From: Rhizophagus clarus
Lineage: Eukaryota; Glomeromycota; Glomeromycetes; Glomerales; Glomeraceae
Length of the DNA: 64,000 bases
NCBI GenBank assembly: GCA_015698045.1
Contig: BLAL01000197.1
Coordinates: forward strand, 806,001-870,000
Reading direction: 5' to 3'
The translations under genes and the position numbers were made by a program. The first letter of the stretch is position 1; each line of letters starts with the position of its first letter. Of this stretch, positions 1 through 10,754 are shown in pieces. The notes under the pieces were generated by a model that saw only the letters and a program-made list of their open reading frames with translations, did no database searches and was not told the DNA's origin.

Positions 1-2
1 TA

Positions 3-1190
3 AATACTCAACAACTTATCAAACAATTCAAAAACTTTTGTACTCCTTTTATTATTAAAAACAACTATTTATATAGAAAAGACAAACAGAAAGAAGGAAA
101 TTTATTAAGAGTGATTAGAGTACATGAAATGGAACCAGTTCTTTACATGGTACATAATGATCCTACTTCTGGACACTTTGGAACTGAAATTATGTTCAAC
201 AAAATTCGTACTAGATATTACTGGCCTCAGATGTATGAAAATATTAGAGAATATGTTAAAAATTGTGACTCATGTCAAAGAAGAGGAAAACCTCAAACTC
301 ATCAATTACTACATCCAATACCTGTACATTCACCTTTTTATCAAATAGGAATAGATTTTGTAGGACCTTTACCAAAGACTTCTAATGGGAATAAATATAT
401 TATAGTTGCTATGGATTACCTGACTAAATGGCCTGAAGCGATACCTAGAGCTACAGCAGAAGAAACTGAGAAATTTATATATGATGACATTATATGCCAA
501 CATGGTTGCCCTCAGAAAATACTGACAGATCAAGGAACTCATTTTAATAATCAAATTATTGATCGTTTAACCAAAAGATTTGAAATTAAGCATTTATTAT
601 CAACACCATACTATCCCCAAACCAATGGACTAGTAGAAAGATTTAACAGAACTTTATGTGAATCTTTAGCTAAATTAGTCAAACAAGTAGAACAGTGGGA
701 TCAGTTTATTCAGCCAGTTTTATTTGCTTATCATACAAGTAAACAATCCACAACCAAAATATCTCCTTTTTATTTAATATATGGTCGTGAAGCAAAGTTG
801 CCAATTGATGATCTTACCCAAAATGAAGAACAATTATCCGATAGGATCAACAAATTAGTTAATGAGTTACCACATGATAGAGAATCTACCCGACAAAGGA
901 TAGATCAGCAACAAGCCAAACAGAAATTACATCATGATCAGCAAATTAAACGTCATAGATCTTTTCAAATAGGAGATAAAGTTTTATTGTACAAGGCTGA
1001 AAAAGCGAAACAATGGTCTGGAAAATTAGATGAAAAATGGAAGGGACCCTATTATATTCATGCAGTTTTGCAAAATGAAAGCTATAAAATAAGGGATATG
1101 CAAGGAAAAGTCCTAAAAGCTCCTTTCAATGGAAGTTTACTAAAACCTTACTACGATCAGAAAGAATGGAATCTCCCAATAATAGATTAA
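3..1190 (+). CDS. Pol polyprotein C-terminus: integrase (partial)
   Basis: This integrase inserts the element's cDNA into host DNA. The frame is open from the window edge, so the GTG at 111 is not a real start. The N-terminal zinc-binding module shows as H-x(3)-H-x(n)-C-x2-C (HNDPTSGHFG ... NCDSCQRRG). The catalytic core follows with D in GIDFVGPLP, D in LTDQGTHF and E in TNGLVERFNR, a complete DDE triad. The C-terminal part carries a GPY/F module (KWKGPYYIHAVL). No stop or frameshift is seen over about 395 codons. Its last 25 bases overlap the ATG of the next, decayed ORF. What is seen is the integrase; the rest of pol is inferred to lie upstream. Confidence 0.93.
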   Translation, partial: NTQQLIKQFKNFCTPFIIKNNYLYRKDKQKEGNLLRVIRVHEMEPVLYMVHNDPTSGHFGTEIMFNKIRTRYYWPQMYENIREYVKNCDSCQRRGKPQTHQLLHPIPVHSPFYQIGIDFVGPLPKTSNGNKYIIVAMDYLTKWPEAIPRATAEETEKFIYDDIICQHGCPQKILTDQGTHFNNQIIDRLTKRFEIKHLLSTPYYPQTNGLVERFNRTLCESLAKLVKQVEQWDQFIQPVLFAYHTSKQSTTKISPFYLIYGREAKLPIDDLTQNEEQLSDRINKLVNELPHDRESTRQRIDQQQAKQKLHHDQQIKRHRSFQIGDKVLLYKAEKAKQWSGKLDEKWKGPYYIHAVLQNESYKIRDMQGKVLKAPFNGSLLKPYYDQKEWNLPIID

Positions 1191-1660
1191 TTGACCTTTT
1201 AACTCAAGATTTACAACTAGAACTTCCTTTTGAAAATGGAGATTTAATACCACCCTATGATGAAGCTGCTCCTTTTGATGAACAATTTAAAAATGCTTAT
1301 GCTGCATTACGATGATCAATTCAATTGAAAGAACGATTAAACTCACTAATCAATGCTTATTATATTGGAAAATTATTAAATAGTTTAGAAACTAAAGCTC
1401 AACAATTTAGATATAAGCAAAAATTAACTAATCATTATACGAGAATGTCAGAAAATGTCTTTGATATATTTGAACATCAACCAATTAAAATACTTGGTAC
1501 TTTTTACATTACTGTGCAAATAGCAAGAAAAATAAATAGAAGTCAGGTGAAATAGTTACGAGAAATAGTGCAAGGATTATTGGATCAAAATTCTTTATAA
1601 TTACATCATAATTTATTGGAAAATTTATTGATTGGATTAAATAAGTCGAGTTTAAATTAA
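1166..1660 (+). pseudogene. Decayed ORF overlapping the end of pol
   Basis: An ATG at 1166, inside the last codons of pol but in another frame, opens a frame beginning MESPNNRLIDLLTQDLQ. It stays protein-like (acidic, then helical and Lys/Gln-rich) but is broken by TGA at 1313, TAG at 1553 and TAA at 1598, ending at TAA 1658. The overlap and continuity suggest an accessory ORF that once followed pol, in the position where some Ty3-like elements carry an extra gene. I do not recognise the product. No membrane segment or signal peptide is visible, so an envelope-like role has no support. Confidence 0.45.
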
Positions 1661-1851
1661 TTTAATTAATTGACATAAGTATGATTTACAAAAATAGAAA
1701 TTAGTAATGATGGCAGATCCAAATTTAATTTAGTGTTAATTTTAGTTTCACAAATGATCAGCAAAAATACGCGACTTAACTCCCCAAAATAATTTAATAG
1801 AAAATAGAAAATTTTATAAAAATTTATTAGGAAAAAGAAAAGAAGAAAAAT

Positions 1852-2325
1852 CTAAATAGTAGATGGTGGTTCTAGATTATTTTTTCTCATATATGTTTCA
1901 TAATTGGAAATAGTTTCTTTTGCCTCATTAGCCCTTTTATGTTCTCTCTCATGTTGTACCTTCCAACCTTCCCTTTCCCTCCTATACCGCTCCTTATCCT
2001 TAGTTAATGAAAATACTTGTTTTTGTAAATCTCTATTAAACCCTGCTAACTCCTTATAATGGCCAAGTTCTCCATTTTTCTTATTGATTTCTTGTTGTAA
2101 TTTCTCTACTTCTTCTTCTTTCGTTACAAAAAGCTCTCCAGCAACTTCCAAAGCTTGTTGAGCCAAGCCCTCACTTTTTTGAGGCTTATCAATACCTTTT
2201 CTTCGAAAATGCCTTCTTCTGATGGCCTTACTTGGTTTATTATGTTTTTTTTTGTTATTTTGGCCTCGAGAGGCGCGTGAACTGCGAAGTTTTCGATGAG
2301 CAACATTGGTGTCAGTGCGAGTCAT
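1852..2325 (-). CDS. Antisense basic/coiled-coil protein inside the LTR element
   Basis: An intact 157-codon frame lies on the strand opposite pol, between integrase and the 3' LTR. The chosen start is the methionine of MTRTDTNVAHRKLRSS; upstream in-frame sequence is low-complexity Ser/Phe. Residues about 10-50 are strongly basic (RRRHFRRKG and similar), like a nuclear-localisation or nucleic-acid-binding segment. Residues about 65-150 form a charged heptad-rich coiled coil. A TATA-like box (TTTATACC on the minus strand, near 2513) sits about 190 bp upstream. I do not recognise the family. It could be an antisense accessory gene of the element, or a host fragment captured by it. The open frame is seen; the function is unknown. 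Confidence 0.5.
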   Translation of the reverse strand: MTRTDTNVAHRKLRSSRASRGQNNKKKHNKPSKAIRRRHFRRKGIDKPQKSEGLAQQALEVAGELFVTKEEEVEKLQQEINKKNGELGHYKELAGFNRDLQKQVFSLTKDKERYRREREGWKVQHEREHKRANEAKETISNYETYMRKNNLEPPSTI

Positions 2326-2723
2326 ATTGAAAATTAATGAAGAAAAAAAAAAAGATGAAGATGATTTTGAGAAAGTGCGACATTGATGAAAATTTAAATG
2401 AAGAAACTTTCCAGAAATTACCACCAAAAATCAAACCGAATTTTATCAGAATTTACCAACACTTTTCCACTAATTTCCAATCCCATAATTCTAACAAATT
2501 CAAAAATTGGTATAAATATGAGTCTATCATCAATATAAAATCGCCGTCACACGTATTCGGTCATTCCTGGCCAAAATGATCAGCTTCTATGCCTCGCTAA
2601 TTTCGGGCTTTGGCACGAATTCCCTTCGGAGGCCTCTTAGCTTGGTATATCACGAGTGACCCCCATGAACTAGCAGGTTGGGTGTGTAGTGTAAAAAGAA
2701 GAGTTTTCAACGGAGTTCAAACT

Positions 2724-2737
2724 AAAGAAGGGGAGAA
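2724..2737 (+). other. Polypurine tract
   Basis: A 14-base purine run directly before the LTR. This is the expected position of the plus-strand DNA primer used in reverse transcription of LTR elements. Confidence 0.8.
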
Positions 2738-2738
2738 C

Positions 2739-3185
2739 TGTTGGCGTAGTAATCACGTGACATTGTGGCAAAGTATATAGAGCCGCCTAAGCCAAAGCCA
2801 TTATAGCCTGTTATTTTTGATATTTCCGATTTATTTGATATATCAGATTTATTTGATTTATTTGATTTATTTGATTTAATTGATTTATTTTATTTATTTG
2901 ATTTATTAGTTTTATTTGATATATTAGATTTATTTGTTATATTTTTAAATATATTTTATTTTGTATAAATATCCTGAAATTTCTTTTTAGTTGAAAAAAA
3001 TATCAGAGAGTGTAATAACAAAGTTATAATAACAAGTTCATATAATTAATAAATAAACTCTTTTACCTTATAAACGAACTGTCCCTTTGTGAATAGTGTG
3101 TCTTGTTGATTGGACTTGAGACATATCTATTGCATTCCTGTCTCCAAGTCATAGTTACCTGATCGACGAACTGACCAGAGTAACA
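2739..3185 (+). repeat. 3' long terminal repeat (447 bp)
   Basis: The block begins TGTTGGCG just after the polypurine tract and ends GAGTAACA, giving TGTT...AACA termini. A TATA-like box lies near 2774 and an AATAAA-type signal near 3051. Between 2820 and 2935 it contains a degenerate TTTGATTTAT microsatellite. The boundaries come from the polypurine tract and the inverted TG...CA ends; the partner LTR is outside the window. Confidence 0.85.
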
Positions 3186-3820
3186 ATGATTTCTAAAATA
3201 CTTACTAATTTAATTAAACTAAATATATACTTAGAAATATAAATCAGATTGGCTCTAATTTATTCTAAAAAAACTAAACTATGAAAATAGTAAAATCGGA
3301 TTCTCGTCAATTTTTACATATAGACTCATTTTGCTCTAAAACAATTTCCAATTCCACCTACGTGCTGAAATCAGGAACTGGTTTGACGTCGGGCTGACCA
3401 TCTATAAAAATTCTTCTAGAGCTAGTCTGAATTCCTTTGTTTGACTGAGATCAAGGTATCCAATAACTAATTCTCAATCTGTACCAAATTTTCACTACTT
3501 CAAAACTAAATAAATATAAATATGAAAAAAAAATATTTAGTAAGATTATTTATCAAATAAAGCTCGGAATGTGCTCTAAATTCTTAATAAATATTTTTAA
3601 AAAAAGAATTTGTTTTAACGTAATAATTATTTTTACCTTGATATTAACAATTTGACACTATATACAGATCATGCTATATAGTTAACATATCAGGTGATCT
3701 TCATTTTTAATAGTGATATTGTTTGCGATTGGTTGTTATGCTAATTGTGATATCCTGAAAAGGAAAGAGAAATATATATATTTGGTTAGCTCTTATGCGC
3801 TAAGTATGGGGTTCGTTTTT
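3186..3820. other. Non-coding spacer right of the LTR
   Basis: No coding frame or RNA gene seen. It holds one copy of a dispersed repeat (3415-3508) and leads into a GATATT microsatellite. Confidence 0.5.
3415..3508 (+). repeat. Dispersed repeat, copy A
   Basis: This stretch (core AATTCCTTTGTTTGACTGAG, then CAATCTGTACCAAATTTTCA) aligns with 8813-8905 in the same orientation at roughly 70 percent by eye. The two copies bracket the satellite array. Origin unknown. Confidence 0.5.
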
Positions 3821-3922
3821 ATATATATATTGATATTGATATTGATATTGAGTTGAGTTGAGTGATATTGATATTGATATTGATATTGATATTGATATTG
3901 ATATTGATATTGATATTGATAT
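3821..3922 (+). repeat. (TGATAT)n microsatellite
   Basis: Hexamer TGATAT repeated with one interruption (GAGTTGAGTTGAG) near 3850, followed by an A-run ending at about 3960. Confidence 0.9.
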
Positions 3923-4015
3923 CATACGAACAACGGTTGTTTATATAAAAAAAAAAAAAATGGAAAATTTGATCATAACCTGCGGCATGATCCAAATTGG
4001 CTGATCAAAATCAGA

Positions 4016-4140
4016 GAGCTAACCATATTCAATCATCAAGGAATTATGAACGGCTAGTGAGCTAACCATATTTAATCATCAAGGAATTATGCACCGCTGG
4101 TCAAAAATCTGAGAGCTAACCATATACTAACATCAAGGAA
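4016..4140 (+). repeat. Three imperfect copies of a GAGCTAACCATAT motif
   Basis: The phrase GAGCTAACCATAT followed by a CATCAAGGAA block occurs at 4016, 4059 and 4113. The reverse complement of AGAGCTAACC also appears once upstream near 3783. No coding potential. Confidence 0.7.
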
Positions 4141-4317
4141 ATATTTATTATTCATGTACAGTACATTATTCGAGAGGCTAATTTTTTTTATTAATTATAT
4201 AATAGGAATTGAAGGAAATCAAATACTATATAAAAGTAGCCGAAATTAAACGTTCTTAAATGAATCTGATCAAAATCCATCAAAGCAAGCTACATCAAAG
4301 GAAAATATCAAAAAAAA

Positions 4318-7300
4318 ACATATATATATATCCAAATTTTACTAAAAGAAACATATATATCTGAATTATATTAATATATATATATATATCCAAATTTTAT
4401 TAAAAAAATATTGTACGAATTTACTTATTGAAAAAAAATTATATTAAAAAAAAACATTATAAGAATTTATTTATCAAAAAAAAATATTAATTAAAAAAAA
4501 ACATCACACGAATTTATTTATTGAAAAAAAATTATATTAATAAAAAACATTATACGAATTTACTTATTGAAAAAAAATAATATGCGAATTTATTTATTAA
4601 AAAAAATATATTAAAAAGAAAATTATACGAATTTATTAAAAATAATAATATATATATCCGAATTTTATTAAATTGATTTATTAAAAAAAACATTATACGA
4701 ATTGATTTATTAGAAAAAAAACATTACCAAAATTTACTTATTGAAAAAAAATTATATTAAAAAAAAAACATTATACGAATTTATTTATCAAAAAAAAATA
4801 TTAATTAAAAAAAAACATTACACGAATTTATTTATTGAAAAAAAATTATATCATAAAAAAAACATTATACGAATTTATTTATCAAAAAAATTATTTAATT
4901 AAAAAAAAAACATTACCCGAATTTACTTATTGAAAAAAAAATTATATTAAAAAAAACATTATGCATATTTATTAGGAAAAATCATTATACGATTTATTTA
5001 TCAAAAAAATATTAATTAAAAAAAATATTACTCGAATTTATTTATCAAAAAAAAATACTAATTAAAAAACATTACACGAATTTATTTATTGAAAAAAAAA
5101 TTATACTAAAAAAATACATTATACGAATTTATTTATCAAAAAAAATATTAATTAAATAAAAACATTACCCGAATTTACTTATTGAAAAAAATAATATGCG
5201 AATTTATTTATTAAAAAAAAAAAATATATTAAAAAAAAACATTATACGAATTTATTTATCAAAAAAAAATATTAATTAAAAAAAAACATTACACGAATTT
5301 ATTTATTGAAAAAAAATTATATTATAAAAAAAACATTATACGAATTTATTTATCAAAAAAATTATTTAATTAAAAAAAAACATTACCCGAATTTACTTAT
5401 TGAAAAAAAAATTATATTAAAAAAAACATTATGCAAATTTATTAGGAAAAATCATTATACGATTTATTTATCAAAAAAATATTAATTAAAAAAAAATATT
5501 ACTCGAATTTATTTATCAAAAAAAAATACTAATTAAAAAACATTACACGAATTTATTTATTGAAAAAAAATTATACTAAAAAAATACATTATACGAATTT
5601 ATTTATCAAAAAAATATTAATTAAATAAAAACATTACCCGAATTTACTTATTGAAAAAATAATATGCGAGTTTATTTATTAAAAAAAAAAATATATTAAA
5701 AAGAAAATTATACGAATTTATTAAAAAAAAACATTACACAAATTTACTTATCAAAAAAAATATTAATTAAAAAAAACATTATACGAATTGATTTATTAAA
5801 AAAAACATTACATGAATTTATTTATTGAAAAATTTATTGAAAAATTAATTATATCAAAAGAAAAAAGTATATCCCGAATTTTATTAAATTGATTTGTTAA
5901 AAAAAAATATTACCCAAATTTACTTATTGAAAAAAAATTATATTAAAAAAAAAACATTATACGAATTTATTTATCAAAAAAAAATATTAATTAAAAAAAA
6001 CATTATACGAATTGATTTATTAAAAAAAACATTACATGAATTTATTTATTGAAAAATTTATTGAAAAATTAATTATATCAAAAGAAAAAAGTATATCCCG
6101 AATTTTATTAAATTGATTTGTTAAAAAAAAATATTACCCAAATTTACTTATTGAAAAAAAATTATATTAAAAAAAAAACATTATACGAATTTATTTATCA
6201 AAAAAAAATATTAATTAAAAAAAAACATTACACGAATTTATTTATTGAAAAAAAATTATATTATAAAAAAAACATTATACGAATTTATTTATCAAAAAAA
6301 TATTAATTAGAAAAAACATTACACGAATTTATTTATTGAAAAAAAATTATATTATAAAAAAAACATTATACGAATTTATTTATCAAAAAAATTGTTAATT
6401 AAAAAAAAACATTACCCGAATTTACTTATTGAAAAAAAAATTATATTAAAAAAAACATTATGCAAATTTATTAGGAAAAATCATTATACGATTTATTTAT
6501 CAAAAAAATATTAATTAAAAAAAAATATTACTCGAATTTATTTATCAAAAAAAAAATATTAATTAAATAAAAACATTACCCGAATTTACTTACTGAAAAA
6601 AATAATATGCGAGTTTATTTATTAAAAAAAAAATATATATTAAAAAGAAAATTATACGAATTTATTAAAAAAAAACATTACACAAATTTACTTATCAAAA
6701 AAAATTATTAATTAAAAAAAACATTATACGAATTGATTTATTAAAAAAAACATTACATGAATTTATTTATTGAAAAATTTATTGAAAAATTAATTATATC
6801 AAAAGAAAAAAGTATATCCCGAATTTTATTAAATTGATTTGTTAAAAAAAAAAACATTATACGAATTTATTAGGAAAAATCATTATACGAATTTATTTAT
6901 CAAAAAAATATTAATTAAAAAAAAATATTACTCGAATTTATTTATCAAAAAAAAATATTAATTAAATAAAAACATTACCCGAATTTACTTATTGAAAAAA
7001 ATAATATGCGAGTTTATTTATTAAAAAAAAAATATATATTAAAAAGAAAATTATACGAATTTATTAAAAAAAACATTACACAAATTTACTTATCAAAAAA
7101 AATTATTAATTAAAAAAAACATTATACGAATTGATTTATTAAAAAAAACATTACATGAATTTATTTATTGAAAAATTTATTGAAAAATTAATTATATCAA
7201 AAGAAAAAAGTATATCCCGAATTTTATTAAATTGATTCGTTAAAAAAAAAACATTATACGAATTTATTAGGAAAAATCATTATACGAATTTATTTATCAA

Positions 7301-8245
7301 AAAAATATTACACGAATTTATTTATCAAAAAAATATTAATTAGAAAAAACATTACACGAATTTATTTATTGAAAAAAAATTATACTAAAAAAAAAACATT
7401 ATACGAATTTATTTATCAAAAAAATTGTTAATTAAAAAAAAAACATTATCCGAATTTACTTATTGAAAAAAAAATTATATTAAAAAAACATTATGCAAAT
7501 TTATTAGGAAAATCATTATACGATTTATTTATCAAAAAATATTAATTAAAAAAAATATTACTCGAATTTATTTATCAAAAAAAAATATTAATTAAATAAA
7601 AACATTACCCGAATTTACTTATTGAAAAAATAATATGCGAATTTATTTATTAAAAAAAAAAATATATTAAAAAGAAAATTATACGAATTTATTAAAAAAA
7701 AACATTACACAAATTTACTTATCAAAAAAAAATATTAATTAAAAAAAACATTATACGAATTGATTTATTAAAAAAAACATTACATGAATTTATTTATTGA
7801 AAAATTTATTGAAAAATTAATTATATCAAAAGAAAAAGTATATCCCGAATTTTATTAAATTGATTTGTTAAAAAAAAAACATTATACGAATTTATTAGGA
7901 AAAATCATTATACGAATTTATTTATCAAAAAAATATTAATTAGAAAAAACATTACACGAATTTATTTATTGAAAAAAATATTAATTAAAAAAAAACATTA
8001 TACGAATTTATTTATCAAAAAAATGTTAATTAAAAAAACATTACCCAAATTTATTTATTGAAAAAATTATACATGAATTTATTTATTAAAAAAATATACT
8101 AATTTAATTTATTAAAATATATGTATATATAAATTTATTGAAAAAATTATACACGAATTATTAAAAAAAATATACACATGAATTTATTAAAAAAAAACAT
8201 ACACACGAATTTATTAAAAAAAATATGCATACGAATTTATTTAAG
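4318..8245 (+). repeat. AT-rich satellite array, about 45-bp unit
   Basis: Nearly 4 kb of a degenerate unit built on CATTAYACGAATTTATTTAT plus an A-run, alternating between a form ending TATC-A(n)-TATTAATT and one ending TATTG-A(n)-TTATATT. This gives a dimer of roughly 90 bp. A marker block (AAAAGTATATCCCGAATTTT) recurs near 5861, 6086, 6805, 7203 and 7831, showing blockwise higher-order duplication. G and C occur almost only in the CGAATT core. Short open frames here are just read-through of the repeat. Confidence 0.92.
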
Positions 8246-8508
8246 GTATGTGGACATAGATCGTCTAAATTTGAATTTGAATCAATCATATGAAATAAAT
8301 TTTATTTTATTTAGAAAGAAAAATATTTTTAAAAAAAAAATTGTTAAATGTTATTTCAAAAAAATTTATAATGATAATATTTCTTCTTTTAAGCCCAATT
8401 GCAAGATTATTAAATCGAAATGTAAAAAAAAATAATAAATTAAATTATTCATTTATTTCAAATGAACATTAAATCCAATGCAAATAAGTGTTAAAATTTA
8501 TGGTATAT

Positions 8509-8556
8509 GTCATACTCTTAGTAAGGGCCGGCCTCAGGCCGGCCCTAGGGTATGAC
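8509..8556. repeat. GC-rich perfect palindrome
   Basis: Two 11-bp arms, AGGGCCGGCCT and AGGCCGGCCCT, are separated by one base, with an outer 7-bp pair GTCATAC/GTATGAC. It is a GC island in extremely AT-rich DNA. The arm end (TAGGGC) resembles the hAT-like termini found elsewhere in this window. Confidence 0.8.
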
Positions 8557-9364
8557 TCTAGTTAATATTGAACAAATATTTACATAGAAGATATGAAAGA
8601 TATCAAAATGTCCCATATTGTTAGTAAAAAATTTATTCATACCGAATTTTGACGTAACAAACTCTTTAATAAAGACGATAATGATTTTAATATATAAAAA
8701 TCTTGTTATATCGAATATTACTGATTGATCCATACCTTTTTTTTTTGTTTATCTCTTTATTGAAAGCAATGTTAGAGTGAAGATTCGATTCTAATTCTTA
8801 GATCGCTCTTTACTAGAGCCAAAACATAATTCCTTTACTGACATCAAGATCTCTGATAATGCTTTCTCAACCCGTGCCAAAATTTCACCTATTTCAAAAA
8901 ATTGAGTATAAACGTAAACGTAAATATGCGTATTTTATTATATATATTTATCAATTTCAAATTTGTAATACTTTTATTTGAGTTTCAAGCAAATGTGCAT
9001 ATAATTAAAGTCCGTCCATCTTCAAGTTTTTCTATTTAAAAATAAATTATTATTTCAGCTTAAAACACAATCTTCTTTTCGAGAACTATTATATGAAGAT
9101 TAGATAGTTGGTTTATAAAAAATCATACGAAAGGTTTTAAAAATTATTTAGTTAAAACAAAGTTGTAACATAATAATGGATATTGGCAGCGAATAATCAG
9201 TTTATTAAGCAAATATAATATAAATTTCTCTAATATGAAATTAATACTATAAATACTCAGATATTTGAATTCAATCATATCGGCTGATTTGGAAAATTGG
9301 TCCAATTAATATTTAAGCTTAGTTGATGGGTTCATTATATAACTGATGGGTTACTTTATTGTCA
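8557..9364. other. Non-coding spacer
   Basis: Contains dispersed repeat copy B (8813-8905). Otherwise nothing recognisable. Confidence 0.4.
8813..8905 (+). repeat. Dispersed repeat, copy B
   Basis: Partner of 3415-3508: CTAGAGC, ATTCCTTT, ATCAAG, TTCTCAA, GTACCAAA/GTGCCAAA and TTTCACYACTTCA-like blocks occur in the same order. Confidence 0.5.
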
Positions 9365-10174
9365 TTAGTGTATAAATTTATGGAGACTTTTCTGATCAGC
9401 CGATATGTTCAACAATATTTCTAATTTTTTTTGAGAATATTGGTATCCTTGTTCAGCAGATTTTTTGTACCAATAAATAGCCTGACCCTCATCTTGTTCA
9501 ACTCCTTTTCCATGTTCATACAATAAAGCTATATTATATTGAGCTATACTATTTCCTAAATCTGCTGCCTTTTTATATAACCCAAATGCTTTTATCATAT
9601 TAACATTAGTTCCAACTCCACATCCATAACAATATCCTAACATATTTATTCCAGCTAAATGTTCCTTTTCAGCTAGTTTTTTAGTTAACTTAAAAGCTTT
9701 ATCACAATCTTTCATAAGGCCCTTTCCATGTATATATATATCAGCAAGAACTAATTGTGCTGTCATATTTTCTAACTTTACAGCTTTTTTATATAACTCA
9801 AATGCCTTTTGCTTATTGATACTGGTTCCAATACCATAAAAATTAAAATATCCAAGTAAAAAAATAGAATTAGAATTATTTGGAGTATTCAAAAGCCATT
9901 TATATATTTCTTGTGAACTTATTTCATAATTATTAATATAATCAAGAATCTGTTGTTTTCTCACAATTTCTTCTTTTCCTTTATTAGCTGCTTCAAAATA
10001 AAGATCAACCAATTCATTAATTACAGGACTTAAACTTTCGTATATATTTTCATTAATATCTTGAGTTGTGGGTTCAATTTCTTTTATATCAATTTTGTGA
10101 AAATTTTGAATAATTTTAGAAAATTCATATTTTGAATCATTAATAGTGTTATCTGAATTATTTGTAGATTGCAT
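9365..10174 (-). CDS. Sel1-repeat protein (copy 1)
   Basis: A 269-residue protein with four Sel1-like repeats at about residues 100-245, each with the helix-turn-helix signature (LGYFNFYGIGT, ADIYIHGKG, LGYCYGCGVGT, IALLYEHGKGVEQD, then A-x-x-W/L-Y-x-K-x-A). Sel1 repeats form solenoids that bind partner proteins. The first 95 residues are helical with a block EIEPTTQDINENIY shared by all copies in this window. From memory, it resembles the linker that precedes Sel1 repeats in kinase-Sel1 fusions of Rhizophagus; no kinase domain is present here. No intron is needed. Paralogues lie at 25442, 28811, 32119 and (broken) 44351. It may be a free adaptor, but the partner is unknown. Confidence 0.88.
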   Translation of the reverse strand: MQSTNNSDNTINDSKYEFSKIIQNFHKIDIKEIEPTTQDINENIYESLSPVINELVDLYFEAANKGKEEIVRKQQILDYINNYEISSQEIYKWLLNTPNNSNSIFLLGYFNFYGIGTSINKQKAFELYKKAVKLENMTAQLVLADIYIHGKGLMKDCDKAFKLTKKLAEKEHLAGINMLGYCYGCGVGTNVNMIKAFGLYKKAADLGNSIAQYNIALLYEHGKGVEQDEGQAIYWYKKSAEQGYQYSQKKLEILLNISADQKSLHKFIH

Positions 10175-10636
10175 TTAGAATTTTGTTAAATAATTTTTCA
10201 ACAAAAAAAAGAATTTTTATTTGAACGGGCTTATTGGGCTTATTATTTATTGTAGTGCAGTATGACGATCAATTTGTGTTACGGCACTAGATATAACGAA
10301 AATAGTACGAGTACGTAAACGAAAATCACATGCGAGTAGATTTTTCATTGATCAACATTCAGTACAGTCTGATACTTGACAGTTTTTTTATGAATATAGA
10401 AAACGTGTCAACCGAGTATATAGTAATTTGGTATATAATACTTGGCATGAATATGATCCATTTTGATAGATTAAATATTATTATGATACATACCTATTTG
10501 CGTATCATACATAATATAAAACGGGGTGTTAAACAATTCTCAGAATTTCATGACGATCTACATCTGAATGACGATCTACATCTGAACCAGGTTCGGATGA
10601 TATGCAAATATTAGAAAATCATTATATTAATTCGAT
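10175..10636. other. Upstream region of Sel1 copy 1
   Basis: No coding frame that looks real. A direct repeat ATGACGATCTACATCTGAA occurs twice near 10550-10585. Confidence 0.4.
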
Positions 10637-10754
10637 TAGATTCGATTAATCGAAATCGAAAATCGAATCCCCGAATCGAAACTTAGATACGATTAATCGA
10701 ATCTTTAATTGATTCTTGAGATTCGATTTTCGATTGAATCGATTCCAATCCCTA
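10637..10754. mobile_element. hAT-like foldback remnant rich in TCGATT
   Basis: About 118 bp of overlapping TCGATT/AATCGA words that fold on themselves: the left AATCGAAAATCGAAT pairs with the right ATTCGATTTTCGATT. The right end reads CCAATCCCTA, i.e. TAGGGATTGG on the minus strand, the style of hAT termini seen elsewhere here. The left end is degenerate and no 8-bp duplication could be found. Confidence 0.4.

Larger units (their letters stand above)
1..3185 (+). mobile_element. Ty3/gypsy-type LTR retrotransposon, 3' part
   Basis: The window opens inside the pol reading frame of an LTR retrotransposon. In order it holds the end of pol (integrase), a decayed ORF overlapping the pol stop, a minus-strand ORF, a polypurine tract and the 3' LTR. 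The gag, protease, reverse transcriptase and 5' LTR lie left of the window, so the 5' LTR and target duplication cannot be checked. Integrase following the upstream pol, with a GPY/F module, is the Ty3/gypsy arrangement. No chromodomain is visible after the GPY/F module. The integrase frame is open while the ORF behind it is broken, so activity is uncertain. Confidence 0.9.

Noticed and set aside
2337..2579. 80-codon plus-strand frame between the antisense ORF and the LTR
   Set aside because: Starts in an A-run and has no protein-like pattern; probably chance.
4318..8245. CRISPR-like reading of the regularly repeated units
   Set aside because: Units are directly adjacent, degenerate and A/T-only with no distinct spacers, and the genome is eukaryotic.
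6118..8435. Open frames of 62-85 codons in and just after the AT satellite
   Set aside because: They are Lys/Ile/Tyr read-through of the repeat unit, with no independent protein features.
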